DNA of 25,246 nucleotides from Acidimicrobiaceae bacterium (GTDB lineage: Bacteria; Actinomycetota; Acidimicrobiia; Acidimicrobiales; Salinilacustritrichaceae). Below the pieces are notes generated by a model. It did no database searches. It had not been told where the DNA came from and saw nothing but the letters and a program-made list of their open reading frames with translations. Position 1 is the stretch's first letter; the number at the start of each line of letters is the position of its first letter. A program made the translations under genes and the position numbers. This document shows, one piece after another, positions 8,471 to 15,454 of the stretch. The DNA lies in the NCBI GenBank assembly GCA_003476595.1, contig DMTU01000063.1, positions 18,812 to 44,057 on the forward strand. The letters are read 5' to 3'.

Positions 8471-9858
8471 CGGCGATCACCAGCGCCCTGCACTACGTCT
8501 CCACCCGCGGCGACGCCCCCCAGCTGGACTTCGCCGACACCATGCTCACCGGCCTGGCGCCCGATGGCGGGCTGTACGTGCCGGTGCAGTTCCCGCGGCT
8601 GCCCGACCTCGCCGGCGCCGAGTCCTACGCCGAGGTCGCCGGGGCGGTCATGTGGCCGTTCCTCGACGGCACCATCGAGCGGGCGACCTTCGACGCCATC
8701 GTCGCCGACGCCTACGCCACCTTCGACCACCCCGACGTGTGCCCGGTGGTCCGCCTCGACGAGCGCCGCTGGCTGCTCGAGCTGTTCCACGGCCCGACGA
8801 TGGCCTTCAAGGACGTCGCCCTCCAGCTGGTCGGCCGCCTCTTCGACCACTTCCTCCGGGAGCGGGACCGCCGCGCGACCATCCTCGTGGCCACCTCGGG
8901 CGACACCGGCTCCGCGGCCATGGCGGCCACCGTCGGTCGGGCCGCCCTCGACTGCGTGGTGCTGTTCCCCGACGGCGGGCGCGTCTCGGACGTGCAGCGC
9001 CGCCAGATGACCACGATCGACGCGCCGAACGTGCACGCCGTCGCCGCCAGCGGCAGCTTCGACGACTGCCAGGACATCGTGAAGGGCGCCTTCGCCGACC
9101 GGCTGTTCCGTGACGAGGTGCAGCTCTCGGCGATGAACTCCATCAACTGGGGCCGGGTGATGGCCCAGGTCGTTTACTACGTCACCGCCGCCCGAGCCGT
9201 CCGGGCCGCGACCGGTGAGGCGCCGGTCTTCTCGGTGCCCACCGGCAACTTCGGCAACGTGCTGGCCGGCTGGGTCGCCCAGGAGATGGGCCTCGACGTG
9301 GCCGGCTTCGTGGTGGCCTCGAACGCCAACGACGTCCTCACGCGGTGGCTCGAGACCGGCGCCATCACCGCCGAGCCCGTGGTGCCCACCATCAGCCCGA
9401 GCATGGACATCCAGGTCTCGTCCAACCTCGAGCGCCTGCTGTTCGACCTCCTCGATCGGGACGGCCGGGCCACGGCCGAGCTCCTGTCGGAGTACCGGGC
9501 CGCCGGGCACGTGGAGGCGCCCCGGCCCGAGGGCTGGTGGGGTGCTCGCCTCGACGACGCCGAGACCCGGGCCGTCATCGCCGAGCACCACGAGCGCTCC
9601 GGGATGCTGCTCGATCCGCACACCGCCGTCGGCGTCGGCGCGGTCGAGCGGGTCGCCGACCTGCCCGATGCGCCCGTGGTCTGCCTGGCCACGGCGCACC
9701 CGGCGAAGTTCCCCGACGCGGTCGAGTCCGCCACCGGCGTGCGGCCGCCGCTGCCACCGCACTACGCCGACCTCTACGAGCGCGAGGAGCGCGTGGTGGA
9801 GGTCAGCGCCGAGCTGCCCGCCGTGCAGGCACTCGTCCGCCGCCTGATCCAGCACTGA
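8467..9858 (+). CDS. thrC: Threonine synthase, long (E. coli/yeast-like) form
   Basis: A PLP enzyme of 463 residues that turns O-phosphohomoserine into threonine. The N-terminal region (YVSTRGDAP, LAPDGGLYVP) and LLELFHGPTMAFKDVALQ, with the PLP lysine in FKD, are typical of the long threonine synthase subgroup. TSGDTGSAA binds the cofactor, MNSINWGRVMAQVVYY follows, and VPTGNFGN holds the phosphate-binding loop. Many other actinobacteria use the short form of about 360 residues at this locus, so this version is worth noting. It starts in the ATGA overlap with hom. No homoserine kinase gene (thrB) follows; instead there is a strong hairpin and a convergent gene. Confidence 0.95.
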   Translation: MTAITSALHYVSTRGDAPQLDFADTMLTGLAPDGGLYVPVQFPRLPDLAGAESYAEVAGAVMWPFLDGTIERATFDAIVADAYATFDHPDVCPVVRLDERRWLLELFHGPTMAFKDVALQLVGRLFDHFLRERDRRATILVATSGDTGSAAMAATVGRAALDCVVLFPDGGRVSDVQRRQMTTIDAPNVHAVAASGSFDDCQDIVKGAFADRLFRDEVQLSAMNSINWGRVMAQVVYYVTAARAVRAATGEAPVFSVPTGNFGNVLAGWVAQEMGLDVAGFVVASNANDVLTRWLETGAITAEPVVPTISPSMDIQVSSNLERLLFDLLDRDGRATAELLSEYRAAGHVEAPRPEGWWGARLDDAETRAVIAEHHERSGMLLDPHTAVGVGAVERVADLPDAPVVCLATAHPAKFPDAVESATGVRPPLPPHYADLYEREERVVEVSAELPAVQALVRRLIQH

Positions 9859-9883
9859 CCCCGATCTCTGGGCCCGGACGCGA

Positions 9884-9915
9884 GCGTGCCGGGTCCCCAG
9901 CGGGACCCGGCACGC
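9884..9915. terminator. Strong bidirectional terminator
   Basis: A perfect 14-bp stem (9884-9897 with 9902-9915, beginning GCGTGCCGGG) has the 4-base loop CAGC. It starts 26 bases after the thrC stop and ends 18 bases before the stop of the convergent secreted-protein gene, so it can end transcription from both sides. There is no U-tract. Confidence 0.85.
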
Positions 9916-9933
9916 ACCGTCAGGCGAGGACCG

Positions 9934-10935
9934 TCAGCGGGTGCCGGTCAGCGCCATGAACTCGTCGGACTCGGCGAAGGCTGCGATGAGCCAGCCGGGA
10001 GTGACGGCGCCGCGCTGGAGGGCGTCGACCCAGTAGGCCTTGCCGCTCGGGTCGGCCTGGCGGCCGAGCGTGGCGATGTAGACGAAGTCGACCAGCTCAC
10101 CGGCGGGCGCATCGAGCATCGGGCCGTAGCGGGCCTGGAACTCGGGCGACTGGGTGAAGGCCTTGGCGACCTCGACCGCACCGGCCTGGGGAAGGGTGTC
10201 GACCCAGTACTGGAAGCCCGAGGTGTCGGGCGCCCGGTTCAGCAGGGCGGCGTAGTACCGGGTGACGGCACCCTCGGTGCCCTCGGTGTCGCCGTACGGG
10301 GCCGGGACCACGATCTCCTGGAGGTCGAGCTCGCCGCAGGCGACGGGCACGGTGGCCTCGAAGGGCAGGTCATCGGTGAGCGAGCTGCGCTTCTCGCCGT
10401 CGTAGGCGCCGCTCTCGTCGAAGTCGGCGCCGTGGAGCACGACCGCGAGGTTGCCCATGTTGCTGGCGACGTCCAGGGGGACCTCGAACACGCGCATGTA
10501 GGAGTACGTGCCGTCCTCGGACACCGGGAACCGCTCGACGGCCAGGCCGGAGTCGGCGGACGTGTCGCCCTCGGTGGTCAGCGACTGCTTGATGCTGCCG
10601 TAGGCGGGCACGCCCTCGAGCACGGACACGAAGCCGTCGCCGTCGGTGTCGTTGGCCGGGGTGGGGCACTCGGCGACGGTGCCGAACTCGCCGTGGAAGT
10701 GCTGGGCATGGGGTGCGTCGGGCTGCATGCCCTCGGCCTCGATGGTGACGATCGCGGTGTTCTGGTTGAAGACCTCGACGGTGACGTTACCACCGCTGCC
10801 GGTGCCGTTCAGTGAGCCGAGGTCGGCCTCGAAGACCCGGCGGAGCTGGCCTTCGTGGGCGGCGGAGGCCGGCGGGGCGAGCATCACTGCGCCGCAGGCG
10901 ACGGCGGTGAGACCGATGATGGTTTTCTTCAACAT
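9934..10935 (-). CDS. Secreted protein with a CHRD-like domain and a C-terminal DUF4214 domain
   Basis: A protein of 333 residues. It opens with a Sec signal peptide: MLKK, a hydrophobic core at 5-20, and cleavage after ASA (residues 23-25). Residues 30-200 are a beta-rich domain with HAQHFHG (76-82), an EF-hand-like DTDGDGFVS (97-105) and LHGADFDESG (167-176), similar to CHRD/Cu-Zn SOD-like modules. Residues 225-330 form a DUF4214 domain with two repeats: YYAALLNRAPDTSGFQYWV and YIATLGRQADPSGKAYWV, each followed by a segment ending F-x-x-S-x-E-F. DUF4214 is common in secreted proteins of this bacterial group; its role is not known. The ATG is supported by GAAAGGT about 9 bases upstream. It occupies the place between thrC and rho where many actinobacteria carry thrB. 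Confidence 0.85.
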   Translation of the reverse strand: MLKKTIIGLTAVACGAVMLAPPASAAHEGQLRRVFEADLGSLNGTGSGGNVTVEVFNQNTAIVTIEAEGMQPDAPHAQHFHGEFGTVAECPTPANDTDGDGFVSVLEGVPAYGSIKQSLTTEGDTSADSGLAVERFPVSEDGTYSYMRVFEVPLDVASNMGNLAVVLHGADFDESGAYDGEKRSSLTDDLPFEATVPVACGELDLQEIVVPAPYGDTEGTEGAVTRYYAALLNRAPDTSGFQYWVDTLPQAGAVEVAKAFTQSPEFQARYGPMLDAPAGELVDFVYIATLGRQADPSGKAYWVDALQRGAVTPGWLIAAFAESDEFMALTGTR

Positions 10936-11062
10936 GGGATGTTGACCTTTCGGTAGACGTCATGGGGTTCTTCGGTGCCGATCCCGATCCGGATGGGTGC
11001 AATCGGAGCGATTCGTGCCGGGGTGGTCTGGCCGGCCGCGCAGATGGCGAATGGAAGCGCCC

Positions 11063-12067
11063 ATGACGAGCGCCGACGACGACTTCGCAGCGGCCATCGG
11101 CCTCCGCACCGCCGACCCGGAGGAGCCCGGGATCCTCCGGCGCCGCCAAGGCCGGGGCTTCAGCTTCCGCTGGTCCGACGGCTCGGTCGTGCGGGGTGCC
11201 CACCGCGAGCGGTGCGAGGCGCTGGTGCTCCCACCGGCGTGGACCGACGTGTGGGTCTGTCGGCGGGCCGACGGCCACCTCCAGGCGATGGGCACCGACG
11301 ACGCCGGTCGACGTCAGTACCGGTACCACGACCGCTGGACCGAGGCCCGGGCCGCGGCCAACTTCGACCGCCTGGCGCAGGTGGGGGAGTCCCTCGCCGG
11401 CGTGCGCCGCGCCGTGGCCGACGACCTCGAGGCCGACGATCGCTGCACCCGTGCGCTGGCCACGATGGTGCGCCTGCTCGACACCAGCCTCGAGCGGATC
11501 GGCAACCCGGACTCGGTCGAGCAGCACGGCAGCCGGGGCATCTCCACCCTGGCGCCTTCCAACATCGACGTGTCCCGCCAGTCGGTCCGGCTGTCGTTCA
11601 CCGGCAAGGGCGGCGTCGAGCACGACGTCACGATCGTGGACCGGGACCTCGCCGCCGCCATCGCCGAGCTGGAGGCCGACGCGAACGAGTGGCTCTTCGA
11701 GGTCGATGGCACGGTCATCGACGCGGTCGACGCCAACGCCTACCTCGACGAGCACAGCGCCGGCTGCCTCGACTGCAAGGACCTGCGCACCTGGGGTGGC
11801 AGCGCGGCGGCGCTCACCGCCCGGGCCGAGGGGGCCGAGAAGGAGCCCGAGATCGCCGACGCCGCGGCCGCGGTGCTGCACAACACCCGCACGGTCGCCC
11901 GCAACAGCTACGTCCACCCGGTGGTGTTCGACGCCGAGGACGACCAGGTCGCGGAGGTGTGGGGCGCCAGCCGCCGCTCCAAGTGGTACGGCCGGGGCGA
12001 ACGGGCCCTGCTGAACCTGCTCGAGAGCTGCCCGCCGCTGCTCGAGGGGTACACCACGGCCCGGTAG
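11063..12067 (+). CDS. DNA topoisomerase IB (bacterial/poxvirus type)
   Basis: A protein of 334 residues that relaxes supercoils by a 3'-phosphotyrosine intermediate. The N-terminal domain has LPPAWTDVWVC (56-66) and GHLQAMGTDDAGRRQYRYH (71-89). The catalytic domain has RIGNPDSVEQHGSRGISTL, FTGKGG with the catalytic lysine K182, and KDLRTWGGS with arginine R242. It ends with the nucleophile Y283 in ARNSYVHPVV. All catalytic elements are seen, so it should be active. I chose the ATG at 11063 because GGAAG lies 5 bases before it and the N-terminus then matches the family; ATGs at 11051 and 10997 are possible. It stands alone between the divergent secreted-protein gene and rho. Confidence 0.93.
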   Translation: MTSADDDFAAAIGLRTADPEEPGILRRRQGRGFSFRWSDGSVVRGAHRERCEALVLPPAWTDVWVCRRADGHLQAMGTDDAGRRQYRYHDRWTEARAAANFDRLAQVGESLAGVRRAVADDLEADDRCTRALATMVRLLDTSLERIGNPDSVEQHGSRGISTLAPSNIDVSRQSVRLSFTGKGGVEHDVTIVDRDLAAAIAELEADANEWLFEVDGTVIDAVDANAYLDEHSAGCLDCKDLRTWGGSAAALTARAEGAEKEPEIADAAAAVLHNTRTVARNSYVHPVVFDAEDDQVAEVWGASRRSKWYGRGERALLNLLESCPPLLEGYTTAR

Positions 12068-12084
12068 TCCCCGCCGGGGTGGTG

Positions 12085-12114
12085 TTGGAGGCACCCTCGG
12101 CGGAGGGGTATCGT
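12085..12114 (+). promoter_or_regulatory. Promoter of rho
   Basis: TTGGAG (12085-12090), an 18-base spacer and TATCGT (12109-12114) form the best two-part promoter seen in the window. Transcription would start near 12121, leaving a leader of about 160 bases before the rho ATG. Confidence 0.5.
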
Positions 12115-12280
12115 CCCGTGCGACCTGGTCTGGCGTGCGCGGCACACCGGCTCGGGTCCGGCGCACGGAGCCGGCCAGGGGATCGTGGTCCCACGGGCGA
12201 ACCTCCTCTCCGTCCTCGGCCCGTCCATGGCGGGACCGGCGCGGACCCCATCCGAACACGACGAAAGCACGACGAGCACG
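12115..12280 (+). other. Long 5' leader of rho
   Basis: About 160 bases lie between the predicted transcription start and the ATG at 12281. rho genes of other bacteria often have long leaders through which Rho limits its own synthesis. I see no known riboswitch motif and no convincing small reading frame with an SD. Confidence 0.35.
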
Positions 12281-14023
12281 ATGAGCGTGGATGCCAACGC
12301 CCTCGAGCGGGAGACCCTCGAACGCAAGGACCGCGACGAGCTGCAGAAGATCGTCGGCGCGCTGGGCGGCAAGGCAACGACCCGCACGCGCAAGGCCGAC
12401 CTGATCGACCAGATCCTCGAGCTGACGGGCGTCTCGCCCGCCGGTGAGGATCAGGCGCAGCCGTCCGACGACGACGCCGGCGAGCCGGAGGCCGAGACCC
12501 CGTCCGAGCCGTCCGCCGCCGAGTCACCCGACACCGACACCAAGGGCAAGGCCGGGGACAAGGCCGAGGAGCCGGCGCCCGAGCGAGCCCGCACGGGCGT
12601 CGCCGCCCGCCGAGCCGGGGCCAAGGCCGACGAGGGCCGGGGCGGAGCGAAGCAGCCCAAGGGCGACCAGGACGACACGGACGACAGGGGCGGCCAGGAC
12701 GCCACGCAGTCCAAGGGCAGCCAGGGCACCAAGCAGCCCAAGGGCGGCCAGGACCAGGGCGGTCAGGACCAGGGCGGTCAGGACCAGGGCGGCGACAACC
12801 GCGACGAGTCGGGCGACGACACCGACAGCAGCGGCAAGCGCCGCCGTCGTCGGGGCCGCAACCGCGACGGCGCGCCCAGCCAGGAGGAGTACAGCGGGGA
12901 TCCCGTCCCCGTCGTCGGCGTGCTCGACCTGCGCGACGACGGCTACGGCTTCCTCCGGGTCGACGGCCTCCTGCCGTCGAAGGACGACTGCTACGTGTCG
13001 GTCAAGCAGGTGCGCCAGTTCGGCCTGCGCAAGGGCGACGTGGTGGCCGGCGGTTCCCGCCCGGCGTTCCGCAACGAGAAGAACCCCGCGATCCTCCACA
13101 TCGACAGCGTCAACGACGTCGCGCTCGAGCCCGGCACCGAGCGTCCCCACTTCGCGGACCTCACCGCCGTGTTCCCCACCGAGCGCATCGCGCTGACCCT
13201 CGACGACGAGGCCGACGATCGCACCACGCGTGCCATCGACCTGCTCGCTCCGATCGGCAAGGGCAGCCGCGTGCTCGTCCTCGCCCCGCCCCGCACCGGC
13301 GCCACCACGCTGCTGCAGGCGATGGCCCGGTCGGTCGAGGTCAACGAGCCCGACGCGTCCCTGGTGGTCGTGCTGCTCGACGAGCGCCCCGAGGAGATCA
13401 CCGAGATGGAGCGCCTGGTCACCACCGGCACCGTCTACGGCTCCGCCTTCGACAAGCCGGCCGACGAGCACGTCGCCGTGCTCGAGCTGGCCCTGGCCCG
13501 TGCCCAGCGGATGGCCGAGGCCGGCGACGACGTCGTGCTCCTGGTCGACGGCCTCACCCGCCTGGCCCGGGCTGCCCACGCGGCCTCGCCGGGCACCGGG
13601 CGCTCGCTCGGCGGCCTCGACGTGACCGCGGTCCAGGCGGCCAAGCGGTGCTTCGGTGCCGGGCGCAAGCTGGAAGAGGGCGGTTCGGTCACCCTCGTGG
13701 CCACCGCGAAGGTCGACACCGGCTCCGACGTGGACGCCGCCGTGGTCGACGCCGTCATGGGCGCGGCCAGCACCCACATCCGCCTCGACCGGGCCGCCGC
13801 CGAGCGCCGGGCCTTCCCGGCCATCGACGTGGGCGCCACCGGCACCCGCCATGAAGAGCGACTCGTGGGCGACGACGGAGCTGAGGCACGAGACGCCCTG
13901 CGCCGTAGCCTGGAGGAGTTGCCCGACGACCGGGCGAGCGGTCACAGTGATGCGCTGGACGGCCTGCTCGAACGCCTTCGGAGCACCGGATCGAACGACG
14001 AGCTGCTGGAGCAGAACCGATGA
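12281..14023 (+). CDS. rho: Transcription termination factor Rho with altered ATPase motifs
   Basis: A protein of 580 residues. The N-terminal helical Rho_N domain ([20 protein letters not shown]) is followed by a disordered insert (about 55-205) rich in Asp, Gly, Lys and Gln, as in other actinobacterial Rho. The RNA-binding cold-shock domain begins at [15 protein letters not shown]. The motor domain keeps DERPEE (E368 as catalytic base), Walker [14 protein letters not shown], and the arginine in TGTRHEE. However, the P-loop reads APPRTGATT, where APPKAGKT is expected: the Walker A Lys is A341 and the preceding conserved Lys is R338. The R-loop FKGTGN is replaced by VMGAAS (492-497). ATP hydrolysis and translocation may therefore be impaired. 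The ATG at 12281 gives the normal N-terminus; a GTG at 12185 would add an unrelated stretch. The stop overlaps rpmE (ATGA). Confidence 0.93.
   Translation: MSVDANALERETLERKDRDELQKIVGALGGKATTRTRKADLIDQILELTGVSPAGEDQAQPSDDDAGEPEAETPSEPSAAESPDTDTKGKAGDKAEEPAPERARTGVAARRAGAKADEGRGGAKQPKGDQDDTDDRGGQDATQSKGSQGTKQPKGGQDQGGQDQGGQDQGGDNRDESGDDTDSSGKRRRRRGRNRDGAPSQEEYSGDPVPVVGVLDLRDDGYGFLRVDGLLPSKDDCYVSVKQVRQFGLRKGDVVAGGSRPAFRNEKNPAILHIDSVNDVALEPGTERPHFADLTAVFPTERIALTLDDEADDRTTRAIDLLAPIGKGSRVLVLAPPRTGATTLLQAMARSVEVNEPDASLVVVLLDERPEEITEMERLVTTGTVYGSAFDKPADEHVAVLELALARAQRMAEAGDDVVLLVDGLTRLARAAHAASPGTGRSLGGLDVTAVQAAKRCFGAGRKLEEGGSVTLVATAKVDTGSDVDAAVVDAVMGAASTHIRLDRAAAERRAFPAIDVGATGTRHEERLVGDDGAEARDALRRSLEELPDDRASGHSDALDGLLERLRSTGSNDELLEQNR
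12743..12787 (+). repeat. Three tandem 15-bp repeats within rho
   Basis: Three in-frame units GGCGGYCAGGACCAG at 12743-12757, 12758-12772 and 12773-12787 encode GGQDQ three times. Units 2 and 3 are identical and unit 1 differs at one base. Related degenerate copies ([26 protein letters not shown]) lie just upstream. They form the core of the disordered insert. Confidence 0.9.
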
Positions 14024-14322
14024 AGACCGACATCCATCCCGAGTACAAGACCGTCACGGTGACCTGCTCGTGCGGCAACGCCTTCGAGACCCGCTCCACG
14101 GGCGAGGATCTGCGCGTGGAGCTCTGCAGCGAGTGCCACCCCTTCTACACCGGCAAGCAGAAGCTGGTGGACACGGGTGGTCGCATCGACCGCTTCGAGC
14201 GCCGCTACGGCCGCCGCAACAAGGGCCCCGCGGCCGCCCTGGGCGACGCCGCTGACGCCGAGGCCGCATCCAGGGCCGACGCCGAGGCTGCCGACGCCGA
14301 GAGCGCCGACTCCGAGTCCTGA
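14020..14322 (+). CDS. rpmE: 50S ribosomal protein bL31 (zinc-binding form)
   Basis: A protein of 100 residues. It begins MKTDIHPEY, has the zinc ligands C16 and C18 in CSCGN and C36 and C39 in [10 protein letters not shown], and continues with [19 protein letters not shown], the usual bL31 body. The zinc form (C+) is clear. The last ~30 residues are an extra tail made mostly of Ala, Asp and Glu, which normal bL31 (about 70 residues) lacks. The ATG overlaps the rho stop by four bases, so its translation is coupled to rho. rho-rpmE-prfA is a conserved actinobacterial order. Confidence 0.96.
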   Translation: MKTDIHPEYKTVTVTCSCGNAFETRSTGEDLRVELCSECHPFYTGKQKLVDTGGRIDRFERRYGRRNKGPAAALGDAADAEAASRADAEAADAESADSES

Positions 14323-14332
14323 GGGTGCGGTC

Positions 14333-15361
14333 CTGAGCGACCGGGCCCACCTCCCAGACGAGCCGACCCCCGCCGAGGCCGCGCAGGCGGTCGAGCGCCA
14401 GGCGGCGCGCAACGCCGTCAAGCTCGCCGCCCTCGTGCGCGACCGGTGGGGTGTCGACGCGCCCCGCGCCAACGTCGGCACCGGGGCCGCCATGGTCGCC
14501 GACGGGCGCGCCTACGTGCTCGTCGAGGGCGACCACAGCCTCGGCGCGGCCCTGGCCTGGGCCCGCCGTGCCGGCGCGACCGAGGTGCACGTCATCGCCG
14601 ACGAGGCACCCGGGGTCGTCGCCCGCCAGGCCGGCGAGTTCGCCACCGACATCCACGTCTGGCGCACGTCGGGCCGCGAGCTGGTGGCGGCCGAGCCGGC
14701 ACCGGTCGAACCCGGCGACGGCCCGCCCGACGCCCCCGACCTCGTGGCGCTGATGGAGTCCGAAGGCCTCGACGTGGTGGTCGAGGGTGATCGCCTGGCC
14801 GGGGAGTACCGCGGCCTGGAGGTCGTCCGGGTCGTGCGGGCGCTGGACGACGGCGCCCCCATCCTCGAGGTCGGCGTCGGCAAGTACGACCGCGCCCTCA
14901 CGGCGATGATGCACGGCGACCTCGACGGGCGGGCCTCGATCGCCCGGGTCGTGGAGCAGCTGCGCTCGATCCGCCGTCCGTACGGCCCCCCGAACCACCC
15001 GCTCGCCACGCTCGTGCCCGAGCGATGGCTGCGCACCACGCTCATCGCGGAGCCGGCCCTGATCGGCTGCGACGAGCTCGTCGCCGCCCCGGCCGCCGAG
15101 CCGCGCGACCGGTTGCGCCCCCGGGGCGTCGCCGCCGCCACCGGCACCCGGGACGGCGAGCCGGTCGTCGTGGTCTGCACCGTCGGCGTCGACCTCGAGT
15201 CCGTCGTCCTCGCCGCCGACACCCGGTTGCTGGTCGACCCCGACGCGCCGCTGCTCCTCGCCCTGCCGGCACGCGACGTGCTGCCCGCCATCACGTCGAT
15301 GGTGGCGGATCTACGACGACCGGCCGAGGTCGCCCCCGTCGAGGGCGACTGGCGCCGCTGA
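14333..15361 (+). CDS. Unrecognised conserved-position protein between rpmE and prfA
   Basis: I do not recognise this family. The product is about 342 residues, soluble, Ala/Val/Asp/Arg rich, with no signal peptide or membrane segment. It has an N-terminal helix (AEAAQAVERQAARNAVKLAALVRDRWG). An alpha/beta region follows (AYVLVEGDHSLGAALAWARRAGATEVHVIADE), then a central part with ILEVGVGKYDRAL and LRSIRRPYGPPNHPLATLVPERWLR, and a C-terminal alpha/beta region (VVVVCTVGVDLESVVLAADTRLLV). The frame has no ATG, GTG or TTG between the rpmE stop and the end of the first helix. CTG at 14333 follows GAGGG by 7 bases and is my best start; GTG near 14435 would remove the helix, and ATG at 14177 would overlap rpmE by 146 bases. 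Codon bias and position in the operon show it is a real gene. Confidence 0.7.
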   Translation: MSDRAHLPDEPTPAEAAQAVERQAARNAVKLAALVRDRWGVDAPRANVGTGAAMVADGRAYVLVEGDHSLGAALAWARRAGATEVHVIADEAPGVVARQAGEFATDIHVWRTSGRELVAAEPAPVEPGDGPPDAPDLVALMESEGLDVVVEGDRLAGEYRGLEVVRVVRALDDGAPILEVGVGKYDRALTAMMHGDLDGRASIARVVEQLRSIRRPYGPPNHPLATLVPERWLRTTLIAEPALIGCDELVAAPAAEPRDRLRPRGVAAATGTRDGEPVVVVCTVGVDLESVVLAADTRLLVDPDAPLLLALPARDVLPAITSMVADLRRPAEVAPVEGDWRR

Positions 15362-15362
15362 T

Positions 15363-15412
15363 CGTTCCGTGGTCGCTGCCAGTTCCCGGGATCTGGCAGC
15401 GGTGGCGGAACG
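15363..15412 (+). terminator. Large inverted repeat after the unrecognised gene, copy 1 of a repeated element
   Basis: The arms are CGTTCCG + CGCTGCCAG (15363-15382) and CTGGCAGCG + CGGAACG (15393-15412). They give 7 bp, a 4x4 internal loop with wobble pairs, and 9 bp, closed by a loop containing CCCGGG. It starts 2 bases after the TGA at 15361 and ends before the prfA -10 box, so it fits a terminator. Its 5' arm recurs almost exactly at 16559-16582. Confidence 0.7.
15364..15387 (+). repeat. 24-bp dispersed repeat, copy 1
   Basis: Begins GTTCCGTGG(T)CGCTG and ends CCAGTTCCC; 23 of 24 bases match 16559-16582 read on the minus strand. It begins 2 bases after a stop codon. Confidence 0.85.
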
Positions 15413-15441
15413 GCCCTGCGGGTCCGAGGGCACCCCACCGG

Positions 15442-15447
15442 TAGCCT
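15442..15447 (+). promoter_or_regulatory. -10 box of prfA, leaderless type
   Basis: TAGCCT is followed by 7 bases and the ATG at 15455. No SD is present. The hairpin upstream suggests prfA is expressed from this promoter rather than by read-through. Confidence 0.45.
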
Positions 15448-15454
15448 CGCCCTG

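Noticed and set aside
12185..12280. GTG at 12185 as rho start
   Set aside because: The added residues look like non-coding leader; the Rho_N domain begins just after the ATG at 12281.
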